Below, in pieces: positions 7,184-15,343 of a DNA stretch of 64,000 nt (positions are counted from its first letter, which is position 1; the number at the start of each line of letters is the position of its first letter). The stretch covers positions 186,001 through 250,000 of the forward strand of contig NZ_JAMXMX010000004.1 in assembly GCF_024055725.1 (NCBI RefSeq), given 5' to 3'. The notes under the pieces were generated by a model. That model worked only from the letters and a program-made list of their open reading frames with translations, searched no databases and was not told where the DNA came from. The translations under genes and the position numbers were made by a program. The stretch comes from Actinoallomurus spadix. GTDB lineage: Bacteria; Actinomycetota; Actinomycetes; Streptosporangiales; Streptosporangiaceae.

Positions 7184-10000
7184 TCAGCCGGTGTGGCGGG
7201 TCTGGTCGGGGACGTTGAAGCCGTTGACGCGGACGTCGGGCTCGGCGGGCGTGGCGGAGTAGCGGGCGGTGATGGTCTGCTGCTCGCCGGGCCAGAGGGT
7301 GACGTCGTTGTCGCTCCAACGGATCGGCAGCACCTGCCTACCGCCGACGAACAGGTCGGCCCGGGTGAACAGGGCCGGGCTGCCGCCGTGGCCGACGTTG
7401 CGGACGGTCACGCTCGTCACCATCTCACGGCCCTCGCGGCGGGTCGTCGCGCCGACCCGGATGTCGGCGGGCTTGAGGGCGCGCAGGCCGGTCAGATCGG
7501 CGTAGCCGTCCTTCTGGAAGACCGCGAACCCGTTGGACGGGGTGTACCGGCCGGGCGCGTGCGTCTTCGGCCAGTCGACCTGGTCGGCCTTGGTGGACAG
7601 CCAGTACACGTTGCGGCTGACGACCTCGGAGCCGCGGGTGAGGGTGAGCTTCTCGAAGTAGGTCTTCGAGGTCCCGGCCGGGACCTTCGGGTGCAGGACG
7701 GTCCGCACGTCCTGGCTGCCCAGCGCCCCGACGGGCGCGGTGGCGGTGGCGCGGACCTCGCCGTCGAGGTCGATGATCTGCGCGGTGGCGCGCAGGCCGT
7801 CCTGGCGGGCGCCGGTCAGGTTGGCGACCTTGATGGAGCCGTCGTCGTAGGAGTACATGACGTGCACCGGCTCGTTGGCCTTCTTCGCGCCGAAGTAGAC
7901 GCCCGGCTGGTCGAAGTCGGAGCCGTACATGCTCCACTGGAGCGACGGCCACGCCTTGTTCAGCATCCAGTAGATGATCCCGGTGCTGGGGTTCGCCTTG
8001 TCGGTGGAGTTGCCGATGTACGACTCGAACTGCGCGCGGGTGACCTCGTACTCACCGATCTGGACGGTCTTCTGGTACGAGCCGGCGTCCTTCCAGGGGC
8101 CGTACCGGTGCCACAGCGGGGTGTTGTAGACGCCCATCCGGGACAGGCGCGTGTAGTCGGCGTAGAAGAACGTGTGGTACATGTCCTGGCCGGCGGTCTG
8201 GCCCTGCGCGGTCGCCGGGTCCCAGATCTTCTTCTGCTCGTCCGGGGTGAGGAAGCGGTTCAGCGAGTCCTGCGTCGGGATGGTGTTCCCCGTGCTGACC
8301 TCGGTGTCGAATCCCCAGGCGCTGCCGGTCATGCTGAGCGTCGGGTCATTGGTGTTGACGGTCTCCCGCCCGTTGTTCCACAGCGCGCCCGGCGGGAAGT
8401 AGTTGTAACCGCCCTCCTTGGTGCCGGCCGGCCCGAGCCTGGGCGACGACTTGTACTCCGCCGCGGCGACCTGTGGGAGCCGGAAGTCGGCCTGCTCGAA
8501 CGCCTTCAGGAAGAGCGCCTCCTTCTCCGCGTCGGGCGCGTCGTCGCTGCCCTGGAAGAAGGTGAAGACGCTCGGGTGGTCGCGGAGCCGCTCCGCCATC
8601 GTGCGTGCCTGATTGGACGCGTTGGCCGTCACATCGTCCGACCAGGTCGATGACCTGCTCTCCCAGAGGGCGCAGCACTGCCAGCCCGGCATGGCGAGGA
8701 CGCCCGCCCGGTCGAGCCGGGCGAACATGTCGTCGGGCGGGAAGTTGCCCTCGAACCGGACCGCGTTCAACCCCATGTTGCGGATGTAGGAGATCTGGTC
8801 GGAGACGTTGGACGGGGAGTAGCGCAGGAACAGGTCCGGCGACCATCCGGCGCCGCGGATGACCAGCGGCCTGCCGTTGACGATGAACTGCCGGTAGCCG
8901 TCCTTGCCGTGGGTCTTGCCGGGGACGGGCCTGGTGAGCCGCGACGTCACCGTCCGGATGCCGAAGTCCTCGGCTGCGGCGCTGGACACCGTTCCGCCTG
9001 CGGACGCGTCCAGCGCGAGGTGGTAGAGCGGCTGGTCGCCCATCTGGTACGGCCACCACACGGCCGGGTGCTCCAGGTGCAGGCCGGGACAGTCCGCCTT
9101 GGTGATCGCGACGGTGCGGGTCGCGTGCGCGGCCACCGTGACCGTGGCCTTGCAGGCGACGCGGGTGGAGCCGTGCGTCACCGTGCCGGACACGACCACC
9201 CGCTGCGCCGACCCGGTGGTGTTGCGCACGTCGGCCTTGACGGTCAGGTCGGCGGTGGACAGGTCGGGGGCGTCGTCCTGCAGGACGTGTGCGTTCCGGA
9301 CCGAGACCGGGCCGTCCTGAATGATCTGCGGCGCGTACTGCAGCCCGGTGTTCTGGTCGGGGGCCATGGGGTTCCAGTCCACCTGGTTCTGGGTCAGGTA
9401 CCGCATGGGCGTGTCGAACTTGGTGATGTCGGCGTCGTTGCGGGAGACGTCGAGCGCGATGGCGTTCGCCCCGTCCCGGATGTAGGGCGTGATGTCGTAT
9501 TCCAGCCTGGCGTACGATCCCTGGAGCTGCGCGCCTCCGGCGATCTTCGTCCCGTTGATCCAGAGGCCGGCCTTCCCGGAGACGCCGTTCAGCACCAGGA
9601 ACGTGCGGCCGCCTTTCCGGGGGTGGACGGTGAGCTGCTCGCGGTACCACCAGTTCACGTCGAACTGCCCGGCCGGGACCTTCGCCATGGTGTCGTTGTG
9701 GAAGATGTTCGGGTACCGGCCGTTCTCCAGCAGGCCCGCCATCAGCGTCTCGGGCCGGGACAGCGGCAGCCAGCCCTTCGTCGGATAGTCCGGCGTGGAG
9801 ATCTCGGCGCCGGTGTCGCGGGTGTCGGCGGACGACCGGATCGCCCAGCCGGAGGTGAGTTCCGTGGTCCCGGAGGACCGGATCCTCTGCACGGCGGGCC
9901 GGTGCCCGGTGAAGGCGTAGGCCGGCATCGCCGGGGCCGACGTCCCGGCGAGGGCGAGCGCGCCGCACAGCGCCATGGTTCGGTTCCTGGACCCGCTCAT
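7184..10000 (-). CDS. Exported GH2 glycosidase, exo-beta-D-glucosaminidase-like
   Basis: 938 residues with a signal peptide ending near PAYA. The order is a GH2 jelly-roll sugar-binding domain (WWYREQLTVHP, FLVLNGVSGKAGLWING), immunoglobulin-like domain, TIM barrel and C-terminal Ig-like domains. FFQGSDDAP and AAEYKSSPRLG in the barrel, and WGFDTEVSTG, resemble CsxA-type exo-beta-D-glucosaminidases (chitosan oligomer degradation); the annotation endo-beta-mannosidase is also used for relatives. Candidate acid/base and nucleophile are the Asp/Glu of these motifs, not proven here. Start ATG 10000 directly precedes the signal peptide; a longer frame to 10168 adds a non-signal-like tail. It is last of the long - strand array, after the PucR gene. 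Confidence 0.78.
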   Translation of the reverse strand: MSGSRNRTMALCGALALAGTSAPAMPAYAFTGHRPAVQRIRSSGTTELTSGWAIRSSADTRDTGAEISTPDYPTKGWLPLSRPETLMAGLLENGRYPNIFHNDTMAKVPAGQFDVNWWYREQLTVHPRKGGRTFLVLNGVSGKAGLWINGTKIAGGAQLQGSYARLEYDITPYIRDGANAIALDVSRNDADITKFDTPMRYLTQNQVDWNPMAPDQNTGLQYAPQIIQDGPVSVRNAHVLQDDAPDLSTADLTVKADVRNTTGSAQRVVVSGTVTHGSTRVACKATVTVAAHATRTVAITKADCPGLHLEHPAVWWPYQMGDQPLYHLALDASAGGTVSSAAAEDFGIRTVTSRLTRPVPGKTHGKDGYRQFIVNGRPLVIRGAGWSPDLFLRYSPSNVSDQISYIRNMGLNAVRFEGNFPPDDMFARLDRAGVLAMPGWQCCALWESRSSTWSDDVTANASNQARTMAERLRDHPSVFTFFQGSDDAPDAEKEALFLKAFEQADFRLPQVAAAEYKSSPRLGPAGTKEGGYNYFPPGALWNNGRETVNTNDPTLSMTGSAWGFDTEVSTGNTIPTQDSLNRFLTPDEQKKIWDPATAQGQTAGQDMYHTFFYADYTRLSRMGVYNTPLWHRYGPWKDAGSYQKTVQIGEYEVTRAQFESYIGNSTDKANPSTGIIYWMLNKAWPSLQWSMYGSDFDQPGVYFGAKKANEPVHVMYSYDDGSIKVANLTGARQDGLRATAQIIDLDGEVRATATAPVGALGSQDVRTVLHPKVPAGTSKTYFEKLTLTRGSEVVSRNVYWLSTKADQVDWPKTHAPGRYTPSNGFAVFQKDGYADLTGLRALKPADIRVGATTRREGREMVTSVTVRNVGHGGSPALFTRADLFVGGRQVLPIRWSDNDVTLWPGEQQTITARYSATPAEPDVRVNGFNVPDQTRHTG

Positions 10001-10194
10001 GTGTCCATCACCCCTTCGTGCGGCCGGAGCCGGGCGCTTCCCGGCGGCCGATGTCCTCAATGCTCGGGCCGGGGCGTCCGCCGGGCAGTAGGGCCAGGGC
10101 GTCAACGGGGGTGGTGCTGAGCCCACTCCTTCGGCGGCGCGTCGGGGCGCAGGGTGGAGCGTGGGCATCGGGCCATCGGCCGGCGTCCAGCGAC

Positions 10195-10210
10195 GCCGGC
10201 CGCGGCCGGC
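10195..10210. other. 16-base perfect palindrome in the GH2 upstream gap
   Basis: GCCGGCCGCGGCCGGC is a perfect palindrome in the 295-base gap between the PucR stop and the GH2 start. It could be a weak terminator after pucR or a protein binding site. The rest of the gap shows nothing else I can name. Confidence 0.3.
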
Positions 10211-10295
10211 GGGGGCTGCTCGCTACCTTGCTCGCCCGCATCGAGCACGCACAGGGTTCAACGACGAGCGACCACCGGGCGGTCAACCGTTTCGA

Positions 10296-12080
10296 TCACG
10301 TCCGCCCGCTGTTCGATCGCCCACGCGAACCCGGCCGGTATCCGGACGGCGGTCCCCCTGCGGTCGTTGCGCTCCTCACGCCGCCGGTTCTCGGCGCCGG
10401 CGAGTCGGCGCGGAGCACCCGTAGTTGCACCATCAAGGCGAACCGCTGGTCGGGGTCGCCGAGATCGCACTGCCCGACCTCGGCGACCCGCCGGAGCCGG
10501 TACCGGAAGGTGTTCTGGTGGACCGCGATCGATTCGGCGGCCGTGACGACGTCACCGAAGGCGTCCAGCCAGGCGCGGAGGGTCTGGACGAGACCACCGC
10601 GACGCCGGCGGTCGTAGTCGATCAACCGCGCCAGCGCTCCCGCCGGCTCCTCGCCCCGAACCGCGGCGAGGTCGCGCAACTCCGAGATCAGGGCTTCGCC
10701 CTGCAGTTCGTCGAAACGGCCGATCCGCCGATGAAGGCGTCCCTCGCGGAGCACCCGCAGCACCCGGTCGACGCAGGACCGGCTGTGGGCGACGCCGGAC
10801 AGGTCGAGCGCCACCGGGGCCACCGCGGTGATCGGCGGCAGCCGGTCCCCCACCCGGTCCAGGAAGTCCTGGAGAATCCCTGCCGCGCGGGTCCCGGCCG
10901 TCTCCGCGGCTCCGGTCAGGGGCACCAGCCCATAGGTGACCGCGCCGATCGCCGCCGCCGCGGATCGGGGGTGGATCGCCGACAGGTGCAGGGCGAACGC
11001 GTCGCTGAGCCGCTGCCGGTCATGGACCACGGTCGCGCTGTCGGCGTTGTCGTAGCGCGGGCCTCGCTCGTCGAGAGCAACGCCCAGCACCAGGAGCGGC
11101 TGACCCGACAGACCCAGCCGTTCGAGCGCCTCGCCCGCGCCGACACCGCCTTCCAGCGCGGTGCTCAGCAGGTCGGCCCGCAGTCGCCGCTGCACGTCGG
11201 CGCCGGCGCGGACCCGGAGCATGTGCAGGGCGACCAGCTTGGCCGACTCACGCAGCGCCTCGTCGCGTTCGTCGCTGAGACGGCCGGGCACCACGGCCCA
11301 GATGGAACCGAGCACCTCATCCCCCGCCCGCACGGAGATGGCGACGCGGGGCAGTGTCGTGCCGCCCGTCCCGTCGGAGAAGGGTTCGATGTAGACGGGC
11401 TGGTCGCTGCGGAACAGATCCCGGAAGACCCCCCGCTCGTGCAGAACGCGCGCGTACCGCTCCGGCACCTGGCGGCCGAGGATGGTCTCGACGCGGCCGG
11501 GGTCGGCCTCGTCCTGGCGACCGGAGAAGGCGAGCACGCGGGAGTTGCGGTCCTCGATGGTGACCGGGGCGTCGAGCAGCGCAGCGATCGCGTTGGCGGC
11601 CGCGAACAGGTCACCGGCGGGCAGCCCGCCGAGCGACTCCTCCTCGGCGAGTCCCGCGTCCACGCCCTGGTTGAGCAGGGAGCGGAGCATCTCGCTGAGG
11701 TGGCCCCACGGGGCACCCCGGCGCAGGCCGAGCACGGCGACCGCCGCCTCGTCGGCGGCGGCCCGTACCTCGTCGGTGAGCGGGACCGGCGCGCGGAGGA
11801 CGAGCGCGGCCGCGTTCTGCTCCCCCAGCCGGCGCAGGAGCGCGGCGACGTGGCCGGGAGACTCCACCCCGACGCCGAGCACCAGCGCGTGGAAGGGCAG
11901 CACCGGCTGGTCGAGCGGGTCGTGGAACACGACGGCGCTGATCTCTCCGGGCCGGTCGGGGTCGCCGTACGCGAGTTCGAGCAGGGTGGCGCCCAGGTCG
12001 TCGACGACCCGTCCGAGGTTCGCGCGGGGACGCGTGGTGCCGGTGTGCTGCACGGTCTCACCGTAGACGCGCTCTACCAC
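10296..12080 (-). CDS. PucR family transcriptional regulator
   Basis: 594 residues. The middle is GAF-like (EDRNSRVLAFSGRQDEADPGR, GDEVLGSIWAV). The C-terminus has the PucR-type helix-turn-helix: LRAWLDAFGDVVTAAESIAVHQNTFRYRLRRV. Family members usually activate nearby purine, amino acid or peptide catabolic genes. Its place at the end of the peptide/D-amino acid array suggests it controls that array (inference). The GTG start at 12080 has no good ribosome binding site; a second GTG nine codons inside is an alternative. The C-terminal 30 residues after LRVLRADS are low-complexity and may be extra. Confidence 0.82.
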   Translation of the reverse strand: MVERVYGETVQHTGTTRPRANLGRVVDDLGATLLELAYGDPDRPGEISAVVFHDPLDQPVLPFHALVLGVGVESPGHVAALLRRLGEQNAAALVLRAPVPLTDEVRAAADEAAVAVLGLRRGAPWGHLSEMLRSLLNQGVDAGLAEEESLGGLPAGDLFAAANAIAALLDAPVTIEDRNSRVLAFSGRQDEADPGRVETILGRQVPERYARVLHERGVFRDLFRSDQPVYIEPFSDGTGGTTLPRVAISVRAGDEVLGSIWAVVPGRLSDERDEALRESAKLVALHMLRVRAGADVQRRLRADLLSTALEGGVGAGEALERLGLSGQPLLVLGVALDERGPRYDNADSATVVHDRQRLSDAFALHLSAIHPRSAAAAIGAVTYGLVPLTGAAETAGTRAAGILQDFLDRVGDRLPPITAVAPVALDLSGVAHSRSCVDRVLRVLREGRLHRRIGRFDELQGEALISELRDLAAVRGEEPAGALARLIDYDRRRRGGLVQTLRAWLDAFGDVVTAAESIAVHQNTFRYRLRRVAEVGQCDLGDPDQRFALMVQLRVLRADSPAPRTGGVRSATTAGGPPSGYRPGSRGRSNSGRT

Positions 12081-12136
12081 GGCCGACTAGTCGGATCCGC
12101 CGAATACGGCCACCGTCTCTCGTCGTGCCCGACCAC

Positions 12137-13243
12137 TCATCCGGTGAGCCACTCGGTGGCGGTGGTGACCTCGGCGAGCCGGTCCGGCACCGGCGCCAGG
12201 CCGAGCCCGGGACCGGTGGGGACCACGAGGTGGCCGTCGTCGAGCACGAACGGCTCGGTGACGTCCGAGGCGTAGTACCGTCCGGACGCCGAGGTGTCGC
12301 CGGGCAGCGTGAAGCCGGGCAGGGCGGCGAGCGCCACGTTGGCGGCCCGGCCGAGGCCGGTCTCCAGCATCCCGCCGCACCACACCGGTATGCCGTGTGC
12401 CGCGCAGACGTCGTGGATCCGGCGGGCCTCCAGGTATCCGCCGACCCGCCCGGGCTTGATGTTCACCACCTGGCAGGCGCCCAGCCGGATCGCCGCCGCC
12501 GCGTCGCGGGCCGACGTGATGGACTCGTCCAGGCAGATCGGCGTCCGGATCCGCCGGGCCAGCTCCACGTGGCCGAGCACGTCCTCCTCGTCGAGGGGTT
12601 GCTCGATCAGCAGCAGGTCGAAGGGGTCCAGCCGGGCCAGGTGCCGCGCGTCGCCCAGGGTGTACGCCGTGTTGGCGTCCACCTGGAGCAGCAGGTCATC
12701 GCCGAACCGCTCGCGGACCGCGCGAACCGGCTCGACGTCCCAGCCGGGCTCGATCTTGAGCTTGATGCGGACGTACCCCTCGGCCAGGTAGCCCCCGACG
12801 GCGTCGAGCAGCTCGGGAACACCGTCCATGATTCCGACCGAGACCCCGCACGGGACCCGGTCGCGCACGGCGCCGAGTTCGCGGCCGAACGAGCGGCCCT
12901 CGGCGCGGAGTTCGGCGTCCAGTACCGCCATCTCGAGCGCCGCCTTGGCCATGCGATGGCCCTTGAACGGCGCGAGGATCCCGGCGACGGAGTGGGCCGC
13001 CGGCGGACCGGCCGCCAGCACCGCCGGAACGAGGAACCGGCGCAGCACGTCCGCGGCCGCGTCGACGTACTCGGAGGAGTAGAGGGGGTCGGTCATCGCC
13101 ACGCACTCGCCCCAGCCTTCGGCGGCGTCCGTCGTCACGCGCACGAGCAGGATGTCGCGGCTGGTCTGGGTGCCGAACGACGTACGGAACGGCGCGACCA
13201 GTGGCATGGAGATCCGTCGCAGTTCGACGCCGGTGAGTTTCAT
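12137..13243 (-). CDS. N-succinylamino acid racemase / o-succinylbenzoate synthase family enzyme
   Basis: 368 residues, enolase superfamily, MenC/NSAR group. The first catalytic Lys pair is in RIKLKI (Lys161 and Lys163). Metal ligands are in QVDAN, IEQPL and CLDES, and the second-side Lys is in NIKPGRVGG. The same fold does o-succinylbenzoate synthesis for menaquinone or racemises N-succinyl amino acids. No other men gene is near. The start overlaps the stop of a GNAT gene, with an M20 peptidase upstream; that trio is the known setting for N-succinylamino acid racemase in D- to L-amino acid conversion. I favour the racemase role on context. Confidence 0.82.
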   Translation of the reverse strand: MKLTGVELRRISMPLVAPFRTSFGTQTSRDILLVRVTTDAAEGWGECVAMTDPLYSSEYVDAAADVLRRFLVPAVLAAGPPAAHSVAGILAPFKGHRMAKAALEMAVLDAELRAEGRSFGRELGAVRDRVPCGVSVGIMDGVPELLDAVGGYLAEGYVRIKLKIEPGWDVEPVRAVRERFGDDLLLQVDANTAYTLGDARHLARLDPFDLLLIEQPLDEEDVLGHVELARRIRTPICLDESITSARDAAAAIRLGACQVVNIKPGRVGGYLEARRIHDVCAAHGIPVWCGGMLETGLGRAANVALAALPGFTLPGDTSASGRYYASDVTEPFVLDDGHLVVPTGPGLGLAPVPDRLAEVTTATEWLTG

Positions 13244-14112
13244 GATTCCCTCCGTACGATGTACCAGCCGGTACGGTCGAAGCCGTCGATCCGGCCACCG
13301 CGGCCGGCCAGGCCGGTGAGCGCCTCGCGCACGGCGAGCCGCCAGCGCCGTGCCAGTTCGGGTTCGGTCGTGCGAAGCGCCGTGATGTCCGGGGGGACGG
13401 CGACGAGCGAGGTCGCGCCGTCGAGACTGCCGGGTACCGGGCTGCCGTCCTCGGCGATGCCCAGGGCGAGAACGGCACCCGCCCTCATCTCGTCGTCGGC
13501 CACCTCACCGGTGCCGCCTCCGAGTCCGGCGAGGGCCACCGCGGTGTCGCGGAGCGGCCAGCGCACCAGGAGCCGGTCGGACTCCCCGTCGCTGTTGATG
13601 GCGTCGACCATCGGGCCGTAGAAGTTCGGCAGGTACTCGACCGGTCGCGCGGCCAGCTTCACGAGGTTGAAGTAGGCGTTCCGCGCCACCAGCGGGTCGA
13701 AGGTCCAGGCGATCTCGGAGACACCGCGCAGCATCGCCCAGGCCCGCTGATGCAGTTTGAGCGCGAAGCCGACACTGCGGCCGGCGGCGGCCGGGGAGAC
13801 ACCGGCGATGTGGCTGTGGAGGGCGCCGCCCGCCGGGGCGAAGAAGCCGACGCAGGCGCCGATCAGCCGGTCGCCGTCGAACGCGCCGGCCACATAGTTG
13901 CCGGCCTTGGTGAAGGCCCGCAGCAGTTCGATGGTCACCGGCGGGTTCGCGGAGCGGCCCCAGATGGTGGCGAACAGGCCGACCACGCCGGTGAGCTCGG
14001 CGATGTCCGTGAGCTCGCGCACCGAGACACCGGCCGCCCCGGCGGCAGCCTCCGCGGCCCGCACCGCCTGGTCCAGCACCGGCTCCGCCGACGCGACGCT
14101 GCTATCGGTCAT
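13240..14112 (-). CDS. GNAT-superfamily acyltransferase, putative D-amino acid N-succinyltransferase
   Basis: 290 residues of the predicted-acetyltransferase group COG3375, which often neighbours N-succinylamino acid racemase genes. The fold-typical core includes YVAGAFDGDRLIGACVGFF and HSHIAGVSPAAAGRSVGFALKLHQRAWAM split over the acyl-CoA loop, then IAWTFDPLVARNAYFNL. In Geobacillus a GNAT member succinylates D-amino acids before racemisation; the same role is inferred here. ATG 14112 has AAGGAG close upstream. It overlaps the racemase start by four bases. A conserved repeat element lies directly upstream (14113-14184). Confidence 0.75.
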   Translation of the reverse strand: MTDSSVASAEPVLDQAVRAAEAAAGAAGVSVRELTDIAELTGVVGLFATIWGRSANPPVTIELLRAFTKAGNYVAGAFDGDRLIGACVGFFAPAGGALHSHIAGVSPAAAGRSVGFALKLHQRAWAMLRGVSEIAWTFDPLVARNAYFNLVKLAARPVEYLPNFYGPMVDAINSDGESDRLLVRWPLRDTAVALAGLGGGTGEVADDEMRAGAVLALGIAEDGSPVPGSLDGATSLVAVPPDITALRTTEPELARRWRLAVREALTGLAGRGGRIDGFDRTGWYIVRRES

Positions 14113-14184
14113 GGGGTCTCCTTCGTCGGCCCCATGACCAAGGTGCCGTGCTCATTGGTTCCCTCGCTTCGCTCGGTCACGGTC
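14113..14184 (-). repeat. Repeat element copy A, just upstream of the GNAT start
   Basis: On the - strand this stretch contains ACCGAGCGAAGCGAG, then CAATGAGCAC, GGTCA and CCGACGAAGGAG, ending at the start codon. The same order with about three quarters identity occurs at 18643-18711. If translated it gives TERSEGTNEH-like residues, a non-coding artefact seen as N-terminal extensions in annotation. It looks like a small mobile or regulatory intergenic element that also supplies the ribosome binding site. Confidence 0.7.
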
Positions 14185-14218
14185 TTCCTGCTCCTCAGCT
14201 CGTCGGGGGTCGTCACGG

Positions 14219-15343
14219 TCATGCCGCGGTGGGCGTGGCGAGCGGGTCCGGCGAACCGGCCAGCAGCTCTTCGACCAGTGCGCGTACCAGCGCGGTCCGC
14301 GTGGGCATCTCCTCGACCAGCACGTGTTCGTCCGCGGCGTGCGCGCCGCCGCCGACCGCGCCGAGGCCGTCCAGGGTGGGCGTTCCGACACCGGCGGTGA
14401 GGTTGCCGTCGGACGCGCCGCCGACCGCGGCGTGAGCCGGCGCGGGCAGTCCCCGGGACGCGGCGATCCGGCACAGCAGCTCATAGAGCGGCGCCGAGGC
14501 CGCCGCCTCGAGCGGGGGGCGGCTCGGGCCGGCGGTGGTCTCGACGCGGGCACCGGACACCGTGGGCCACAGAGCGCGGATCGCCCGGTCGACCCGTTCC
14601 TGTTCCGCCACCGTCCTGGCCCGTACGTCGACGGCGAACGTTCCCTCGGCCGGGACGGTGTTGGCGGTGGTGCCGGTACGGGCGACGGTCGGCGTGACCG
14701 TGGTACCGGCCTCCCGGTCGGCGAGCGCGCTGACGGTCAGCACCTGGTGGGCGAGCTCCAGGGTCGCGTTCACGCCCCGATCCGGCTCCAGCCCGGCGTG
14801 GGCGGCGCGGCCGGCCAGGCGTACCTCGTACTGCGCGGCGCCTTTGCGCTCGGTCTTGAGGGCACCGCCGTCGGCGGACGCCTCGAACACCAGGGCGGCC
14901 GTCGCGGCCCGGGCCTCCTGCTCGATCAGCGCCCGGGAGCTGGGCGAGCCGATCTCCTCGTCGCCGGTCACGAGCAGGGTGACGCCGTCGAGGCCGGCGG
15001 CCGCGTGGAACGCCATGACCAGGCCGGCCTTCATGTCGAAGCAGCCGGGGCCGCGCAGGATCCCGCCCTCGACGGTGCACGGGTGCTCGGTCAGCGTGCC
15101 GAGGGGCCACACCGTGTCGTGGTGGCCGAGGAGCAGCACCCGTGACGGTTCCGCGCCGAGCCGCCAGCGCAGGTGGGTGCGGCCGTCCAGCACGATCCGC
15201 TCGGGCGGGACGCCGAGGCGTGCGGTGCCGACCCGGGCGACGACCTCGGCCGAGCGCGCGACGGCGGCCAGGTCGGTCGAGGGCGACTCGCACTCGATGA
15301 GGACGCGTGCGTCGGCGAGCAGGTCACCGAGGGCGGCCGTCAT
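14219..15343 (-). CDS. M20 family metallopeptidase (carboxypeptidase/desuccinylase-like)
   Basis: 374 residues. Metal site motifs: GHHDTVWPLG (first zinc ligand and Asp), GCFDMKAGL (bridging Asp) and GDEEIGS (catalytic Glu pair). A dimerisation domain lies at about 170-285. The best family match by eye is glutamate carboxypeptidase/ArgE-DapE type. In the GNAT-racemase-M20 setting it would remove the succinyl group from the N-succinyl-L-amino acid; dipeptide or N-acyl hydrolysis is the alternative. ATG 15343 overlaps the stop of the S9-S12 fusion gene (ATGA). 106 bases with a repeat element separate it from the GNAT gene. Confidence 0.82.
   Translation of the reverse strand: MTAALGDLLADARVLIECESPSTDLAAVARSAEVVARVGTARLGVPPERIVLDGRTHLRWRLGAEPSRVLLLGHHDTVWPLGTLTEHPCTVEGGILRGPGCFDMKAGLVMAFHAAAGLDGVTLLVTGDEEIGSPSSRALIEQEARAATAALVFEASADGGALKTERKGAAQYEVRLAGRAAHAGLEPDRGVNATLELAHQVLTVSALADREAGTTVTPTVARTGTTANTVPAEGTFAVDVRARTVAEQERVDRAIRALWPTVSGARVETTAGPSRPPLEAAASAPLYELLCRIAASRGLPAPAHAAVGGASDGNLTAGVGTPTLDGLGAVGGGAHAADEHVLVEEMPTRTALVRALVEELLAGSPDPLATPTAA

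Noticed and set aside
6230-8653. 807-codon + strand frame spanning the kinase end and GH2 gene
   Set aside because: No domain, crosses a terminator, and both overlapped genes have full family motifs.
12137-13243. Menaquinone o-succinylbenzoate synthase (MenC)
   Set aside because: No other men gene is near, and the GNAT and M20 neighbours fit N-succinylamino acid racemase better.
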